From the NCBI GenBank assembly GCA_010909165.1, contig MU008195.1, positions 248,001 through 312,000 on the forward strand: a stretch of 64,000 bases of DNA, read 5' to 3'. The notes below the pieces were generated by a model. The model was not told where the DNA came from, made no database searches, and was given only the letters and a program-made list of their open reading frames with translations. The position numbers and the translations under genes were made by a program. Origin of the DNA: Anthoceros angustus. Its lineage: Eukaryota > Streptophyta > Anthocerotopsida > Anthocerotales > Anthocerotaceae. How positions within the stretch are numbered: the stretch's first letter is position 1; the number at the start of each line of letters is the position of its first letter. Below, piece after piece: positions 1 through 12,400 of the stretch.

Positions 1-1197
1 CAAAATTTGAATGCCATTAAGCATATATCCGTGCCCAAATGTCCATAGACATTGTGCACATGTCTGGTGATACCATGCACCTGATCTTCCAATGGCCTCC
101 CCACGATTCAGCGACCCGGCTCTTGATCTTGTCCTTCCTACACCGGCAGATCCGAGATCTTTGACACTGGCTGAATTGCTTGTTCACCTCCCACTTGGAT
201 AAGCCAGGTGCAACAGCCCAGATTTTCCGCCGCAGCTCTTCTTTCTTGTCCTCCACCAGCTCCCTCCAGCATCGCAATGTCCGTATGTCCGTTTGCACTA
301 GTTGGTGCACCATGTTCAACACCCCGCGCCACTCAAAGTGGGTGAGCCCTCCTCGGCGAGAACGTCTAACCTGAACTTCCGCCGGAGGTGCAGATCCAAG
401 CACCCCTGCCACAGGTGCTCCTTCCGGGAGAACGCTCTCAAGTAAGCGCTGAACCCCCTCCTTACCCACGGATGTCAAAATTCGGCGGAAATGGGCTTCT
501 ACCTCTCCTTCTGACAAAGGAGCCCTTCGGCTCTGCCGGAGGGCTCCAACTGTTGGCCCCTCTCCCTCCTCTCCTTCTTCCCCACCGGCTACCTCCCGCT
601 CCGCCCATGCTTCCCGCCGGTTGCTAAGATCTCGCCGAGCGGGCGACTTCATCGTGACACCCCCGCGTTGAGACTCGATGACTTCCTCGTCCGCGCTAGG
701 CAAGTGCCCATATGCCCTTCTTCGCTGCAAGCCGCCATCCGCTACGGGTGATCCTCGCCACCGCCGATGGTCACCAGTACCGCCGCAGCCTCCAACCGCG
801 CCATTGCCATCGTCACAAGCAATTTGCGCAATTTGCGCGCTGCACTTGTTTCTCTCGCTGCCGCCGCAGCGCGCCTGCCGATGGTGTGTCCGTGTTCCCC
901 GTCGCCTCGCATCGCGCTCCGCCTGCGACCACACCACTGCAGTGGTTCCCCACCGTCGAGCCATTCCGCGTTCCACCTCTTCCAAGCTTGACCGGCGGTG
1001 TGGTCTTAAGTGCTCAGCTCCCGCACTTGCATATCCATGTTCACGCCTGGTGATCTCCACACCCTGCCTGCAAGTGTTCAAAATTTGAATGCCATTAAGC
1101 ATATATCCGTGCCCAAATGTCCATAGACATTGTGCCTGTTGTACGGTGGTACCATGCACCCTGATCTTCCAATGGCCTCCCCACGATTCACGAGCGC
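1..1197. repeat. About 118-bp direct repeats flanking a 1-kb GC-rich segment
   Basis: Positions 1-118 and 1079-1197 are near-identical direct repeats. Both begin with the same AT-rich stretch and run through the same 'gatcttccaatggcctcccc' block before diverging. The interval between them is GC-rich and purine/pyrimidine biased. The left copy is cut by the window edge, so the true end is not visible. Possible explanations are a nonautonomous element with direct terminal repeats or a tandem array unit of about 1.08 kb. No target-site duplication can be assessed. Confidence 0.7.
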
Positions 1198-1300
1198 CCC
1201 CGCTCATGTGACGGCCGGCCCTTCCACGGCTGTCACGCCCTCTTGTACCCGGGCGTGAGCTCCTGTCGATCCTCTTGCAGCGCCCCATACAGCAGTGCAT
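17..1300 (-). CDS. Long uncharacterised ORF (427 codons) in repeat DNA
   Basis: An ATG-initiated minus-strand ORF of 427 codons spans both flanking direct repeats. I do not recognise its product. The N-terminal half is low-complexity and rich in Arg/Gly/Glu, as expected when GC-rich repeat DNA is read in one frame. The C-terminal part, roughly residues 265-400, looks more protein-like, with predicted helices containing motifs such as VEAHFRRILTSVGKEG and RTLRCWRELVEDKKEEL followed by a Cys/Arg-rich stretch. It could be the decayed coding region of a transposable element. The adjacent 2.4 kb shows no gene. Confidence that this is a functional gene is low. Confidence 0.25.
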   Translation of the reverse strand: MHCCMGRCKRIDRSSRPGTRGRDSRGRAGRHMSGGARESWGGHWKIRVHGTTVQQAQCLWTFGHGYMLNGIQILNTCRQGVEITRREHGYASAGAEHLRPHRRSSLEEVERGMARRWGTTAVVWSQAERDARRRGTRTHHRQARCGGSERNKCSAQIAQIACDDGNGAVGGCGGTGDHRRWRGSPVADGGLQRRRAYGHLPSADEEVIESQRGGVTMKSPARRDLSNRREAWAEREVAGGEEGEEGEGPTVGALRQSRRAPLSEGEVEAHFRRILTSVGKEGVQRLLESVLPEGAPVAGVLGSAPPAEVQVRRSRRGGLTHFEWRGVLNMVHQLVQTDIRTLRCWRELVEDKKEELRRKIWAVAPGLSKWEVNKQFSQCQRSRICRCRKDKIKSRVAESWGGHWKIRCMVSPDMCTMSMDIWARIYA

Positions 1301-2940
1301 GCGGCATCCGGTAGGTTCTATCGTGGCGGACCCTTCAATGTTCTCACCTCACCCGGTGGCGTGGGACGTAAGGTCGGTCAAACCAAGTGAGTTGAATGGT
1401 GGCGAAGGTACATAGTCTTGGACCGTCGCGACCGGTTCCTTTCCGATACCGCTTGTTTCCTGCCAAACATGGACTCGCAGGCCGATGTCCCCAGTTTCTC
1501 ATTGCATTGGAGCACGGCGCTTTCTGGTGACCCACCGCCAGCGGATGGCCAAGACCCAACCCCTGCCGGGCCGGTGGCAGTGCAGGCTGTGGATGCATCA
1601 GAGTCTTTCACGACGACCGAGTTGGTGTCGAACGCCTCCACCGAAGGAGGCGTCGCCAGTTCACGGTGGGAAATATGACCCCCGGGCCGGCCGTCGGCGG
1701 CCGATGGGGATGACGCTACAAGCCCGAACATGGAGAACTCGGTGAGCTTATGGCCGTCGATTGAAGTGCATCATTGTGTCTTTGTCTCCAGCGTGGGATC
1801 CGCGTCATTCCTCACCCGTTGCTCCCGACATGTTGGGGATGCATTGAGTGGGACGATAGTTGCTAGAAAGGTCCACACCTTGCGGTTACTTCTTTCCACC
1901 TCGAGGAGGTGCCTTGCCCTTCTCATGTAAATGTCGCGGCAAGTGAACGCATCATTCGAACCGAAACTTGGTGAATGCTTTTGTCTACTGCAGCAAGCGG
2001 GCGCTGCCGCCTCATTTTCTCTATATGCCCGCAAGGGAGTTGAACAATGCCCAAATCGCAAATCAAACATTGCAGTTGTGTCGATCGGTTGCCGCACGGT
2101 GTCCAGACGCTCTTGGGAAGTTTCTAAAGGCAAGTGTCACTCGCCACGCTTGCTGGCGTGTACTTCCTGCATCTCGAGCCGCTAGCGGAGCCTCGCTGGC
2201 CAGGGAGGCCGCGCGATTGCATTCCATGGACCAAGATGGTATTAGTGACTCCTGGGGTGACTATCCGTGCATTTAAGGCCTTTGTCTTCCTTGAGTATCG
2301 GTAATAATATGAGGTCCCCGTACGTTAATCCACCTCACATCGGCATATTCCCCACGATTCCCGACGGCCAAGGGTACTTCACCAAAAATTTTAGGGTTAA
2401 GTGATCCTTCAGCTTCGGTGCAAAGGGTGGGCACACAACACCCGGTACCGCATTTCGAAGCCCAAGGACAGACACCGCAGTTCTGTACCAAAGCAAATAT
2501 AAATAGGGTAATTGTTGTCTACCAAAGTCCGAGCGAACATGGGGTAGGGTTAAGAGTTCGGTTTAGGATTTAACCTGAGTTTGTGGTTTGACTGCGCATC
2601 GAATCTTCTTGACCACTCAAGTTCGCGCACACCCGTATGTGCCGCTCAGACCTTGTTGTGCATGTCCTTATAAGGCACGCGGGTTTACATTACATGTGAA
2701 GTGCGAGCTGCGGTCTCGGGCGTGCGGACACTCGTTCATGCCGATTGGGCATATAAGGAGGCACGCATTCCAGCTTACTTCTTGCTTTTCTCGAGCGGAA
2801 ATTTCTATTCGCTTGCCAGCAGTCTTAGCTTGCAGCTCTTCCTATTCCGATTGCCTGCAAGCATCGGCCTCTTCAAGGATCTTCTGGGCCTTCTCTTCCA
2901 CGAAGGGTTGCTCCTACGGGTCCGGGCTCAATCGCTGCCA
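1301..2940. other. No identifiable gene; repeat-type intergenic DNA
   Basis: Only short overlapping ORFs on both strands occur here, with no recognised domain or splice structure. Degenerate TTTAGGGTT-like words occur near 2390 and 2545 but do not form a tandem array. Confidence 0.5.
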
Positions 2941-3297
2941 ATGTCTGGAGGAAATGGGCCGAGCACCCGGGATGGCTGGGCGGCAGAGTGCCTAGAACTC
3001 TACCGGCAAACCTGGGATCAGGCTTGGGCAGTTCGGAGGCTTCCAGAGCGCGATCCACACACGTCGGAAGCGGACGCGGACCGCCTGTTGGCGATGCAAT
3101 CCCCGTCGGAGGCGTTGGATTTCAAGCGTCGGATCATGGAGATGGGGCGGTGCATACTGAAGATTATTGCCCTCTCCGAGGCTCCGAGTCGGGCGCGCCC
3201 GGACCTGGGATGTGTCTTCCTTGACTGGATTGCATCTCGCCACGTCTTAGAGATCTTTTATAGAGCTGCCCAACGACGTTGTGGAGGCGCGCCATAG
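2941..3297 (+). CDS. Uncharacterised 118-codon ORF, helical, possibly a TE remnant
   Basis: The reading frame is open from 2701, but the first ATG is at 2941, giving 118 codons. The product is unrecognised. It reads like a soluble, mainly alpha-helical protein with few low-complexity stretches; examples are ECLELYRQTWDQAWAVRRL and ALDFKRRIMEMGRCILKII. That sets it apart from the junk frames around it. No promoter, splice sites or conserved motif are visible. It lies just before the CACTA-derived repeats and may be part of a mobile element or a gene fragment. Confidence 0.3.
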   Translation: MSGGNGPSTRDGWAAECLELYRQTWDQAWAVRRLPERDPHTSEADADRLLAMQSPSEALDFKRRIMEMGRCILKIIALSEAPSRARPDLGCVFLDWIASRHVLEIFYRAAQRRCGGAP

Positions 3298-3900
3298 AGG
3301 GCCCTTTCAACCCGTCTTCTTTGCTCGGAAACGGCTTCATTTTGTTCATGTGCTAGCGGATGCCCATGCCGAGAAAGCTTGCGGTAGGCCCTAAATTCGT
3401 GCCTTTCAGCGGTTTAGTAAAATAAACCACCGTGGCTTAGCGCGCTCTCGTTGTGCCGTTGCTGGTAGTATAGGTGCGTTTATCCCAGTGGTGAAAGGAA
3501 GCTCGCTGTTCTCGGCACTGCGAAGGTGTGCCTGCGGCGTGGGCAGGACACGTTGTCTCAGTTCCGCTCATCATCGAGGTCGTGAGGGGAACTCCCATTC
3601 GCCATTGTATGAAATGAGGCACAAAGGCCGTTGGCTCCGTCTGCTTCCTCCTCCCCGTCTAATCCATGTGCCTGCTCTTATGGATGGCCAGGCGATGGCG
3701 CAACTGTGAACATGCTTGGGGTCAACCCGCCCATGCCTCCAGTCAAAAAACCCTCCCGTGACCGGCCGGAAAGCGTGAGTAGGTGCGCCCGGCCCAGGCG
3801 CACGGATGGCATGCACTACGGTACATGCAGAATGGATGGTCCTTGTGCATGGGGATTACGATTTGATTTCCGTATGCACGCGTGGCAGGTACTATGGGTC
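3298..3900. other. Gap left of the CACTA array; possible CACTA terminus at 3814
   Basis: No gene is visible. At 3814 there is a 'cactacggtacatg' sequence just outside the 3' end of the minus-strand transposase copy, where a CACTA terminal inverted repeat would be expected. I could not locate a convincing matching terminus on the other side, so the element end is not defined. Confidence 0.3.
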
Positions 3901-3917
3901 AAAAAAACGTCATGTCC

Positions 3918-5275
3918 CTATGCATCTGAATTTGGATAGTGTTTGGACCTAGTAGGGCACTCCGCGCAGACCTCCCATCCACGCTGTGAAGGGAGGTGCG
4001 AGGGATGAAACAATGCTTGTGTGACCTGGCCCGGGAATGTGCACGGACCCGCTTCATCGTCTCCATCCGTGTACTCATATTCTTTTCTGGTGTCCACCAA
4101 GAGGAACCCGGAAACATCATCTCGCATGGACACATTCTCCTCGCATTGGTACCACTTCACCTTGAACACAAATGGACGTATATGACCGCATTGGAGCTGC
4201 AGTATTTGTTGAATTCTACCACAGAATGTCTGCTCCACTTCGCCTGTTCCAACCTTCCACCGCTGAATGACCCCATTGTCCTGGGTTGCCTTCATGTGTT
4301 TATCTCCTTTTTCAGTACGGTAATGGTATCCGTAGGCACGTAGTGCACGATAGCTCTTGATTGTCATGCTCGGGCCCCGAATGAGGTCTTCAATTTCTGG
4401 TGTGAGGACAAGCCCTCCGTCCCCCGACGCGTTTTGTTCATCGCCGCACCGGGCCCAACGAGCCTCGCCGACACCTGCTTCCAGCCAATCGCGAAACGAG
4501 GGCCGGGCTTCCCGGCCCCCCCCATACGTCCTGGTACTGCTGAAGGAATAGGCGGAGGGGCTGGCTGTGTCTTAAAATATACGAGTGCACCTCGAAGTGG
4601 GCCTCTGCGGTCATCTCCTTGTCCTCCGGTTTCCCGATTCCTGCCATATCCTCCTCCAGCAAATTAGGCTCCGTCGTTGGCCGCCAAGATGTCCCGCCAT
4701 CGTGTATTTCGCCAAATATTATGCAATAAAACATGGCCTCTCATGCAATAACCCTCGACCATGCATGCCTGGATGAGCCATGTTTCGCACCATATCTTTT
4801 AAAACTTTCATATACCGTTCTATGAAATACATCCAGCAGACGAGGATGCGCCATGTGTCTCCACTTCATCGACCTGCACCACCATGTGTACTTGGATGTC
4901 AAAGAACTTGGCATAACTCTCCAATTGTGCCATCGTTTCATGAGCCACGCATTGCCTCGATTGCCTTTCAATCTCCCGCCTCCCGGAACAACCTCGCAAG
5001 CCCTGCGATGGGGTCATAGACTTCTCTTGGCAATGCACCGCGCAACACTATTGGCAGGTAGTACTCTAACACCTTTTTCCAGTCATGTGTTTTCAAGCCA
5101 GATAATTTGCCTTGTGTTAACTTCCGCCCTATGTGAGTTGAGAACCCTGTAGGCGGCCGGATCTTCCGCAACTGGTCATGGACCACTGGCATGGCCAAAG
5201 CTGGGATGACATACTCAGCAGCTTCAAATGTGGCATCCACCGTTCCGACGGCCACAAATGGGCTTTGGTGCACAC
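3918..5275 (-). pseudogene. TNP2-type transposase C-terminal half, copy 1 (DUF4218 + DUF4216)
   Basis: Going leftwards on the minus strand, 5275-4741 carries DUF4218-like sequence: LPIVLRGALPREVYDPIAGL, then a segment with MAQLESYAKFFDIQVHMVV and a decayed version of the family's 'WMYPIERYM' motif. 4367-3918 carries DUF4216-like sequence (HIRPFVFKVKWYQCEENVSM followed by GFLLVDTRKEYEY). The reading frame shifts several times between these blocks. The block is duplicated almost base for base at 5540-7200. Confidence 0.65.
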
Positions 5276-5542
5276 CCCTGGATCCGCCATGTCCCTCCTA
5301 CATGCCAAGTCATCCTTTGCGCCCGTCAAGAAGCCATATAATGAGACAACCACGTTTTTGAGGGTGTGCATACCATCCTTTAGGTCACCGGGAGCAAATT
5401 ACGTGCATCTCCATGAGCGGAGTAAATTTCATCATTGCAAGCGATGAAATACACAAGAAAGCGAAAGGAAAGTAATCGCAACACACTGTTTATCTGCAGA
5501 AATCGCCGCCATCCACTTCTTTGTCACGTTCCACCGGCTGCT

Positions 5543-7200
5543 CTACGCTCGTTCACCGGTGGCCCACCTCTCCATCTCGAGACGACTGAACCCGGTGAGC
5601 AGGGAGGTGCGAGGATGAAACAATGCTTGTGTGACCTGGCCCGGGAATGTGCACGGACCCGCTTCATCGTCTCCATCCGTGTACTCATATTCTTTTCTGG
5701 TGTCCACCAAGAGGAACCCGGAAACATCATCTCGCATGGACACATTCTCCTCGCATTGGTACCACTTCACCTTGAACACAAATGGACGTATATGACCGCC
5801 TTGGAGCTGCGTGTTGAATTCTACCAGAATATGCTCCCGCCGCTGTTCCAACCTTCCACGAATGACCCCATGACCCCAGGTTGCCTTCATGTGTTTATCT
5901 CCTTTTCGACGGTAATGGTATCCTAGGCACGTAGTGCGATAGCTCTTGATTGTCATGCCGAATGAGGTCTCAATTTACGGTGTGAGGACAAGCCCTCCGT
6001 CCCCAGCGTTTTGTTCATCCGGGCCCCGAGCCTCGCCGACACGCTTCCAGCCAATCGCGAAGCGAGGCGGGCTTCCCGGCCCCATCGTCACTGCTCAAGG
6101 AATAGGCGGAGGGCTTGTGTCTTAAAATATACGAGTGCACCTCGAAGTGGGCCTCTGCGGTCATCTCCTTGTCCTCCGGTTTCCCGATTCCTGCCATATC
6201 CTCCTCCAGCAAATTAGGCTCCATCGTTGGCCGCCAGTATGTCCCGCCATCGTGTATTTCGCCAAATATTGTCTGCAATAAAACATGGCCTCTCTCATGC
6301 AATAACCCTCGACCATGCATGCCTCTGGATGAGCCATGTTTCGCACCATATCTTTTAAAACTTTCATATACCGTTCTATGAAATACATCCAACGGACAGG
6401 GGATGCGCCATGTGTCGCCACTTCATCGACCAGGTGCACCACCATGTGTACTTGGATGTCAAAGAACTTGGGCGGCATAACTCTCTCCAATTGTGCCATC
6501 GTTTCATGAGCCGGCAATGCATTGCCTCGATTTCGCTTTCAATCTCCGCCTCCCGGCCGGTGAACAACCTCGCAAGCCTGCGATGGGGTCATAGACTTCT
6601 CTTGGCAATGCACGCAACACTATTGGCGGTAGTACTCTAACACCTTCTTCCAGTCATGTGTTTTCAAGCGGATAATTTGCCTTGTGTTAACTTCCCTATG
6701 TGAGTTGAGAACCACAGGCGGATCTTCCAATCGGTCATGGAGGCATGGCCAAAAGGATGACATACTCGACTTCAAATGTGGCATCCACGTTTCATCCGGC
6801 CACAAATGGGCTTTGGTGCACACCCTGGATCCGCCATGTCCCTCCTACATGCCAAGTCATCCTTTGGCGTCAGAAGCCATATAATGAGACAACCACGTTT
6901 TTGAGGGTGTGCATACCATCCTTTAGGTCAGGGAGCAAATTACATGGAGCGCATCTCCATGAGCGGAGTAAATTTCATCATTGCAAGCGATGAAATACAC
7001 AAGAAAGAAAGGAAATCGCAACACACACTTTATCTTTGCGAAATCGCCATCCACTTCTTTGTCACGTTCCACGGCTGCATCGCTCCGTTCGGTGGCCCAC
7101 CTCCATCTCGAGACGACTGAACCCGGTAGCGGAGGTGGCGGTTTCAAGGCACCGTTGAAAAGATGTACGTCCGCGCTCCTCAATGGATGGTCCTCCGGTA
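5543..7200 (-). pseudogene. TNP2-type transposase C-terminal half, copy 2 (DUF4218 + DUF4216)
   Basis: This is a second copy of the block at 3918-5275. The 6517-6161 frame preserves the DUF4218 hallmark best (RWMYFIERYMKVLKDMVRN, then CMVEGYCMREAMFYCRQYL). The 5956-5543 frame repeats the DUF4216 segment seen in copy 1. Against copy 1 and the third partial copy at 7213-7690, most differences here are 1-6-base deletions that destroy the frame, while intervening bases are unchanged. It cannot encode a working transposase. Confidence 0.65.
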
Positions 7201-7581
7201 GAAACTTCCGCCCTATGTGAGTTGAGAACTGAGGTAGGCCGGATCTTCCGAATCGGTCATGGACCATTGGCATGGCCAAAGCTGGGATGACATACTCAGC
7301 AGCTTCAAATGTGGCATCCACCGTTTCATCCGACGGCCACAAATGGGCTTTGGTGCACACCCCTGGATCCGCCATGTCCCTCCTACATGCCAAGTCATCC
7401 TTTGCGCCCGTCAAGAAGCCATATAATGAGACAACCACGTTTTTGAGGGTGTGCATACCATCCTTTAGGTCACCGGGGAGCAAATTCTGTGGAACGCATC
7501 TCCATGAGCGGAAGTAAATTTCATCATTGCAAACGATGAAATACACAAGAAAGCAGAAAGGAAAGTACTGCAACACACTGT

Positions 7582-9176
7582 TTATCTGCAGAAATCGTAC
7601 GCCATCCACTTCTTTGTCACGTTCCACCGGCTGCCATCACGCCTGCTCATCGGTGGCCCACCTCTCCATCTCGTAGACGACCAACCAGGAACAGCGGAGG
7701 TGGATGCACCGGTTTCGTTGAAAAGATGTACGTCCGCGCTCCTCAACGGATGGTCCTCTGGTAGAAACTTCCACGCCCCTTCGTACACCACCTTGTTCAG
7801 ATGTGGGGAGTACCTTGCATCCAAGTGCTTCCAACACATATGGCATGCCATGTACCCTGATGTTTGAAGCCCACACAAGCACCCCATGCCAGGGTAATCG
7901 GTGATGGTGTTCAGCACGCCGGCTCTGAGCTTGAATGCTCTCATTGGATGCCCAATTGGGTATGATGCGTCGATGGCATCCACTCCGATCCAAAGCCGCT
8001 GAAGGTCCTCGTACAATGGCTGTAAAAAGACATCAAGGTTTTCAGCCTTATGTGGGCCGAGTATGATAACGCATGTGATAATGTAATCCTTGCGGATGGT
8101 CTTCCACGGAGGAACATTATAGTTACGATCAAGCCACCTGTAAGTGGAATGTTTTGCCCAAATGGGTTGACCCCATCAGTGGAGAGCCCAAATCGAAGGT
8201 TCCGGTCTTCAGCCCCAAAGCCGTCAATCGCATCAAGAGCGGCCCAAGCGGGCGTGTCTGCCATTATGCTCATTTTGCCTTCATTACTCCTGAGACACCG
8301 GTGAGCCACACAATCACGGGAGAGCGAAGGCACCATATACATCCGCTGGCAACGCTTCACCAACGGTAAATACCACATCACTTTTTCCGCCACGGAGTTT
8401 TTCTTCATGGTGCCCTTCTTGAATCTTTTCAACCCACATTTCCAACACTTTTTGTATGTTTCATGCTGGCCCCTGTATAGCATGCAGCCCTTGGGGCACA
8501 CGTCGATGCGCTGGGAACCTAGGCTTAGAGAAGCCATGATCGTGGAAGCTTGATCCCTCCCTGCGGGCATGGTATTTCCATCCGGCAATATAGATTGATG
8601 CAGCGCTTGTATGATAGCGTTCATGCGCATGGCGATCTTGTGCACGGATGTCAAGCGGTAGCATGGTGGCGGACAGATCGAGTTTGCCCAAGAAACAATG
8701 GCGTTTGCGCTTGAACAATCTTCTCCATGGACCGGGCTTATCACCTTCCGCTCGCAAAAGGACTCTTCCCCCACGGCGGAGGCGTCATCATTGTCACAGT
8801 CAGCATCATCGGAGAAATCACTGACCTCGTCCGTGGCAGTGTCGGACGCATCCGCATGTTCTTGTTCCGGGTCGTCGCCGTCCACATCCTCATGCACATT
8901 GGCTTCGACATGCACATCCAGATCAAGGTCGATGGCGTCATGGTCCGCATGGATATGGGAGGGGGATGGGGTGCCCTCTCGACTTGCATCGACACCCTCA
9001 CCCGGGCCAGCCGTGCCAACAGCCAGGTAGTCGCGGAAGCAGTGGTCTAATCCAACATCCGCGGGGACACGTTTCCGTTTCTTACAAAATCGGCAAGGGC
9101 ACCATATGACATGCCCGGCTGTGCATTCCTCCATGCCTGCAGACACACGTGCCAAAGTGAGCGTGATAGAGCCCAC
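7582..9176 (-). pseudogene. TNP2-type transposase N-terminal and core region (Transposase_21-like)
   Basis: An ATG-started 411-codon frame (9176-7941) and an overlapping frame (8016-7582) together cover the N-terminal half of a CACTA transposase. The N-terminus has the Cys-containing GHVIWCPCRFCKKRKRV motif. An acidic Asp/Glu-rich linker follows, then DVCPKGCMLYRG and KCWKCGLKRFKKGT, then RNLRFGLSTDGVNPFGQN, which matches the family's 'vrLGLasDGFNPFG' block. The other frame adds RAFKLRAGVLNTITDYPGMG and YMACHMCWKHLDARY, the conserved zinc-ligand-like block of Transposase_21. A frameshift near 7950-8040 separates the two parts. It is the most complete core in the array. Confidence 0.75.
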
Positions 9177-9419
9177 ACAAATGATGACTCGCAGGACGCG
9201 CCCTTGTCAGTGGTATTGGAAGGAGAGGACAGAGTTCCAGGCGTACGGGCAGAGTTTGCGTCGCGATCGAAGGTTTGGAGCCGTGGAAGCACCTGGGGGT
9301 ACACGGCCGCCTGCTCGGCCAGTGTCCAGATAGGCAGCTCCTTCAAACCCGCACACGCGCAGCTCCGCCCACAAGAACACTTAAAGCAGAAACGGGGGGC
9401 TGGTGTTGTAGTGATCTCG

Positions 9420-12400
9420 ACAGCCAGCCATCGCGATGACGAGTTCTTCACGAAGACATGGCCACGCCACCGCCGCCTACACCTCTCAACGATGAAAACT
9501 TTGGTTCCCACGCTAGCCTTCGCTGTTGATCGCGCTGTTCAGCGTGTCCACTCGCAGGAAAATCCTGTGAAGTATCTCTCATTCCCAGTGTTGTCGTGCA
9601 TTGCAATTGACGCAGGAATCTTGAGCGATGGGCGGCATTCACGGTGGCGAGGGCGAGGAGGGCAGCAGCGCAGCTCCGGCATGCCGCGTGGCCCGGCACA
9701 ATGGGAGAGGGCCGGGGACACCGGGCGCAACCCGAAGAGGAGCACACGGGAGGGACCACCGGCAGTCCTCCCCGCGGGCGTGGTCACCAGGAAACGGGAG
9801 CCCGCGATGTTCCGGATGACTTCGCCCCAATCTGGCTGCCCGGGGAGTTCGAAGGCTGGGCCGCGCATTCGCAGGCCACGGTGGTAAGCACACGCCGGTA
9901 GAACTCCTATCCGCTGTCGGGTTCGGTGAAGTTAGCGGCGGGAAGATGGTCTAAGACAAGTTGTTTGTGCCGGTGGTCCTTGATGCGATTGGAATGCTTA
10001 GGCGTATGACCGTGCTCGTCGAGAGGCCTTCGCCGATCGATTCGGCCATTCTCGCTAGAGAGGCGATCCGTCGAGTGAAGAGGCCAAGCGTGTCCGCCAT
10101 TATGCTCATTTTGCCTTCATTACTCACGAGACACCGGTGAGCCACACAATCACGGGAGGCGAAGGCACCATATACATCCGCGCTTCACCAACGGTAAATA
10201 CCACATCACTTTTTCCGCCACTGAATTTTTCTTCATGGTGCCCTTCTTGAATCTTTTCAACCCACATTTCCAACACTTTTTGTCAGTTTCATGCTGGCCC
10301 CTATATAGCATGCAGCCCTTGGGGCACACGTCGATGCGTTGTGAACCTAGGCTTAGAGAAGCCATGATGGTTGAAGCTTGATCCTTCCCGGCAGGCATGG
10401 TATTTCCATCCGGTAATATAGATTGATGCAGCGCTTGTATGATAGCGTTCATGCCCGCATGGCTGATGCCGAACTGTGCCTGGATGTCAAACAGTAGCAT
10501 GGTGGCGGACAGGATACTGAGTTTTGCCCCAAGAAACAATGGCGTTTCTGCTGCTTGAACAATCTTCTCCATGGACCCGGGCTTATCACCTTCCACGCCG
10601 CAAAAGGACTCTTCCCCCACGGAGCGAGTCATCATTGTCACACCGGCATCATCGGAGAAATCACCGACCTCGTCCGTGGCGTGTCGGGATCCGCATGCAT
10701 GTTCTTGTTCCGGGTCGTCGCCGTCCACATCCTCATGCACATTGGCGACATGCACATCCATCAAGGTCGATGATGGTCCGCATGGATATGGGAGGGATGG
10801 GGTGCCCTCTCGACTTGCATCGACACCCTCACCCGGGTTAGCCGTGCCAACAGCCAGGTAGTCGCGGAAGCAGTGGTCTAATCCAACATCCGCGGGGACA
10901 CGTTTCCGTTTCTTACAAAATCGGCAAGGGCACCATATGACATGCCCGGCTATGCATTCCTCCATGCCTGCAGACACACGTGCCAAAGTGAGCGTGATAG
11001 AGCCCACACAAATGATGACTCGCAGGACGCGCCCTTGTCAGTGGTATTGGAAGGAGAGGACAGAGTCCCAGGCGGACGGGCCGAGTTTGCGTCGCGATCG
11101 AAGGTTTGGTGCCGTGGAAGCACACAGGGGTACACGCGGCGCCGCGGCTGTCCGGATAGGCAGCTCCTTCAAACCCGCTGCAGCCCGCCCACAAGAACGA
11201 AAGCGGCTGGTGTTGTAGTGATCTCGACGGCCGCCATCGCGATGGCAGTTCTTCACGAAGACATGGCCACGCCGCCGCCTACACCTCTCAACGATGAAAA
11301 CTTTGGTTCCACGCTAGCCTTGTTGATCGCTCGTGTCCACTCGCAGAAATCACGTGAAGTATCTCTCATTCCAGTGTTGTCGTGCATTGCAATGTGGAAT
11401 CTTGAGCGATGGGCGGCATTCACGGTGGCGAGGGCGAGGCGGCCGCAGCAGCTCGGCATGCAACACAAAGCGTGGCGCCCGGCACAATGGGAGAGGGCGG
11501 GACAGGCGCAAGAGGAGCACGGGAGGGACCCGCAGTCCTCCCAGCGGCGTGGTCACCAGAACGAGAGCCGCGATGTTCGACTTAACCGCCACTGCCGGGA
11601 GTTCGGTGGGCCGCCCGCGCGCCGGGCCACGGTGGTAAGCACACGCCGGTAGAACTCCTATCCACCGGGTTCGGTGAAGTTAGCGGGAAGATGGTCTAAG
11701 ACAAGTTGTTTGTGCCGGTGGTCCTTGATGCGCTTGGAATGCTTAGAGCGGTGACCGTGCTCGTCGAGAGGCCTTCGCGATCGGTCCATTCTCGCTAGAG
11801 AGGCACCGATCGCAGTGAAGAGGCCAAGCGTCTGCGACTCATGGCGATCATCCGGGACCTTCGTGATTGTTGATGGCGGTGTGGGCGAGAAGTGCGGTGG
11901 TCCTTGATGCGCTTGGAATGCTTAGAGCAAGCGACGCGTCCGAGAGGCCTTCGCCGATGTGCCATTCTCGCTAGAGAGGCACCGATCCGCCGCGAGTGAA
12001 GAGGCTGCGACTCATGGCGATCATCCGGGACCTTACATGATTGTTGATGGCGGTGAGTGGGCGCGGCGTACCGGGCGACATTTATGTAGGCGAGCTCCTA
12101 TGCTGAAATTGTGTGTCATTGGGGGGTCCTGAGAGGTCTGCCCGCGATTGGCGCACCTAATTTGTCACCGTCCCTTGTTTGCCGCGAGGCAAAGTATGAA
12201 ATGGCAACACCACGCCTTTTTCTTTGTGCATTCTTATCGTTTGTGTTCCACGCCCGCAAACAGTCCCCAATGGCCCGTTCCAACCACTTGCACATGAAGC
12301 AGGCACTGTTCGTGAGAAGCACTCATCTTGCAGTGCCGAGCTGGCTCGCGGAGATCGGCAAAGTGAGGACCGAGTTTGTGAAACATCGCACGGGGACGGG

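Larger units (their letters stand above)
3814..11010 (-). mobile_element. CACTA (En/Spm, TNP2-type) transposon, rearranged array of partial copies
   Basis: The minus strand carries, from right to left, the modules of a plant TNP2-type transposase: a Cys-rich N-terminal Transpos_assoc-like segment (IWCPCRFCKKRK), a Transposase_21-like core, DUF4218-like sequence and DUF4216-like sequence. Each module is present more than once. The N-terminal segment occurs at 9176-8050 and again at 11007-10150. The DUF4218/DUF4216 tail occurs at about 7200-5540 and again at 5530-3918, and a third copy of the segment joining core and tail lies at 7690-7213. Frameshifts and short indels interrupt every copy, so no intact transposase is encoded. 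Family assignment rests on module order and motifs, not on a search. Confidence 0.75.

Noticed and set aside
2390-2575. Telomere-like TTTAGGG sequence
   Set aside because: Only scattered degenerate words; no tandem array.
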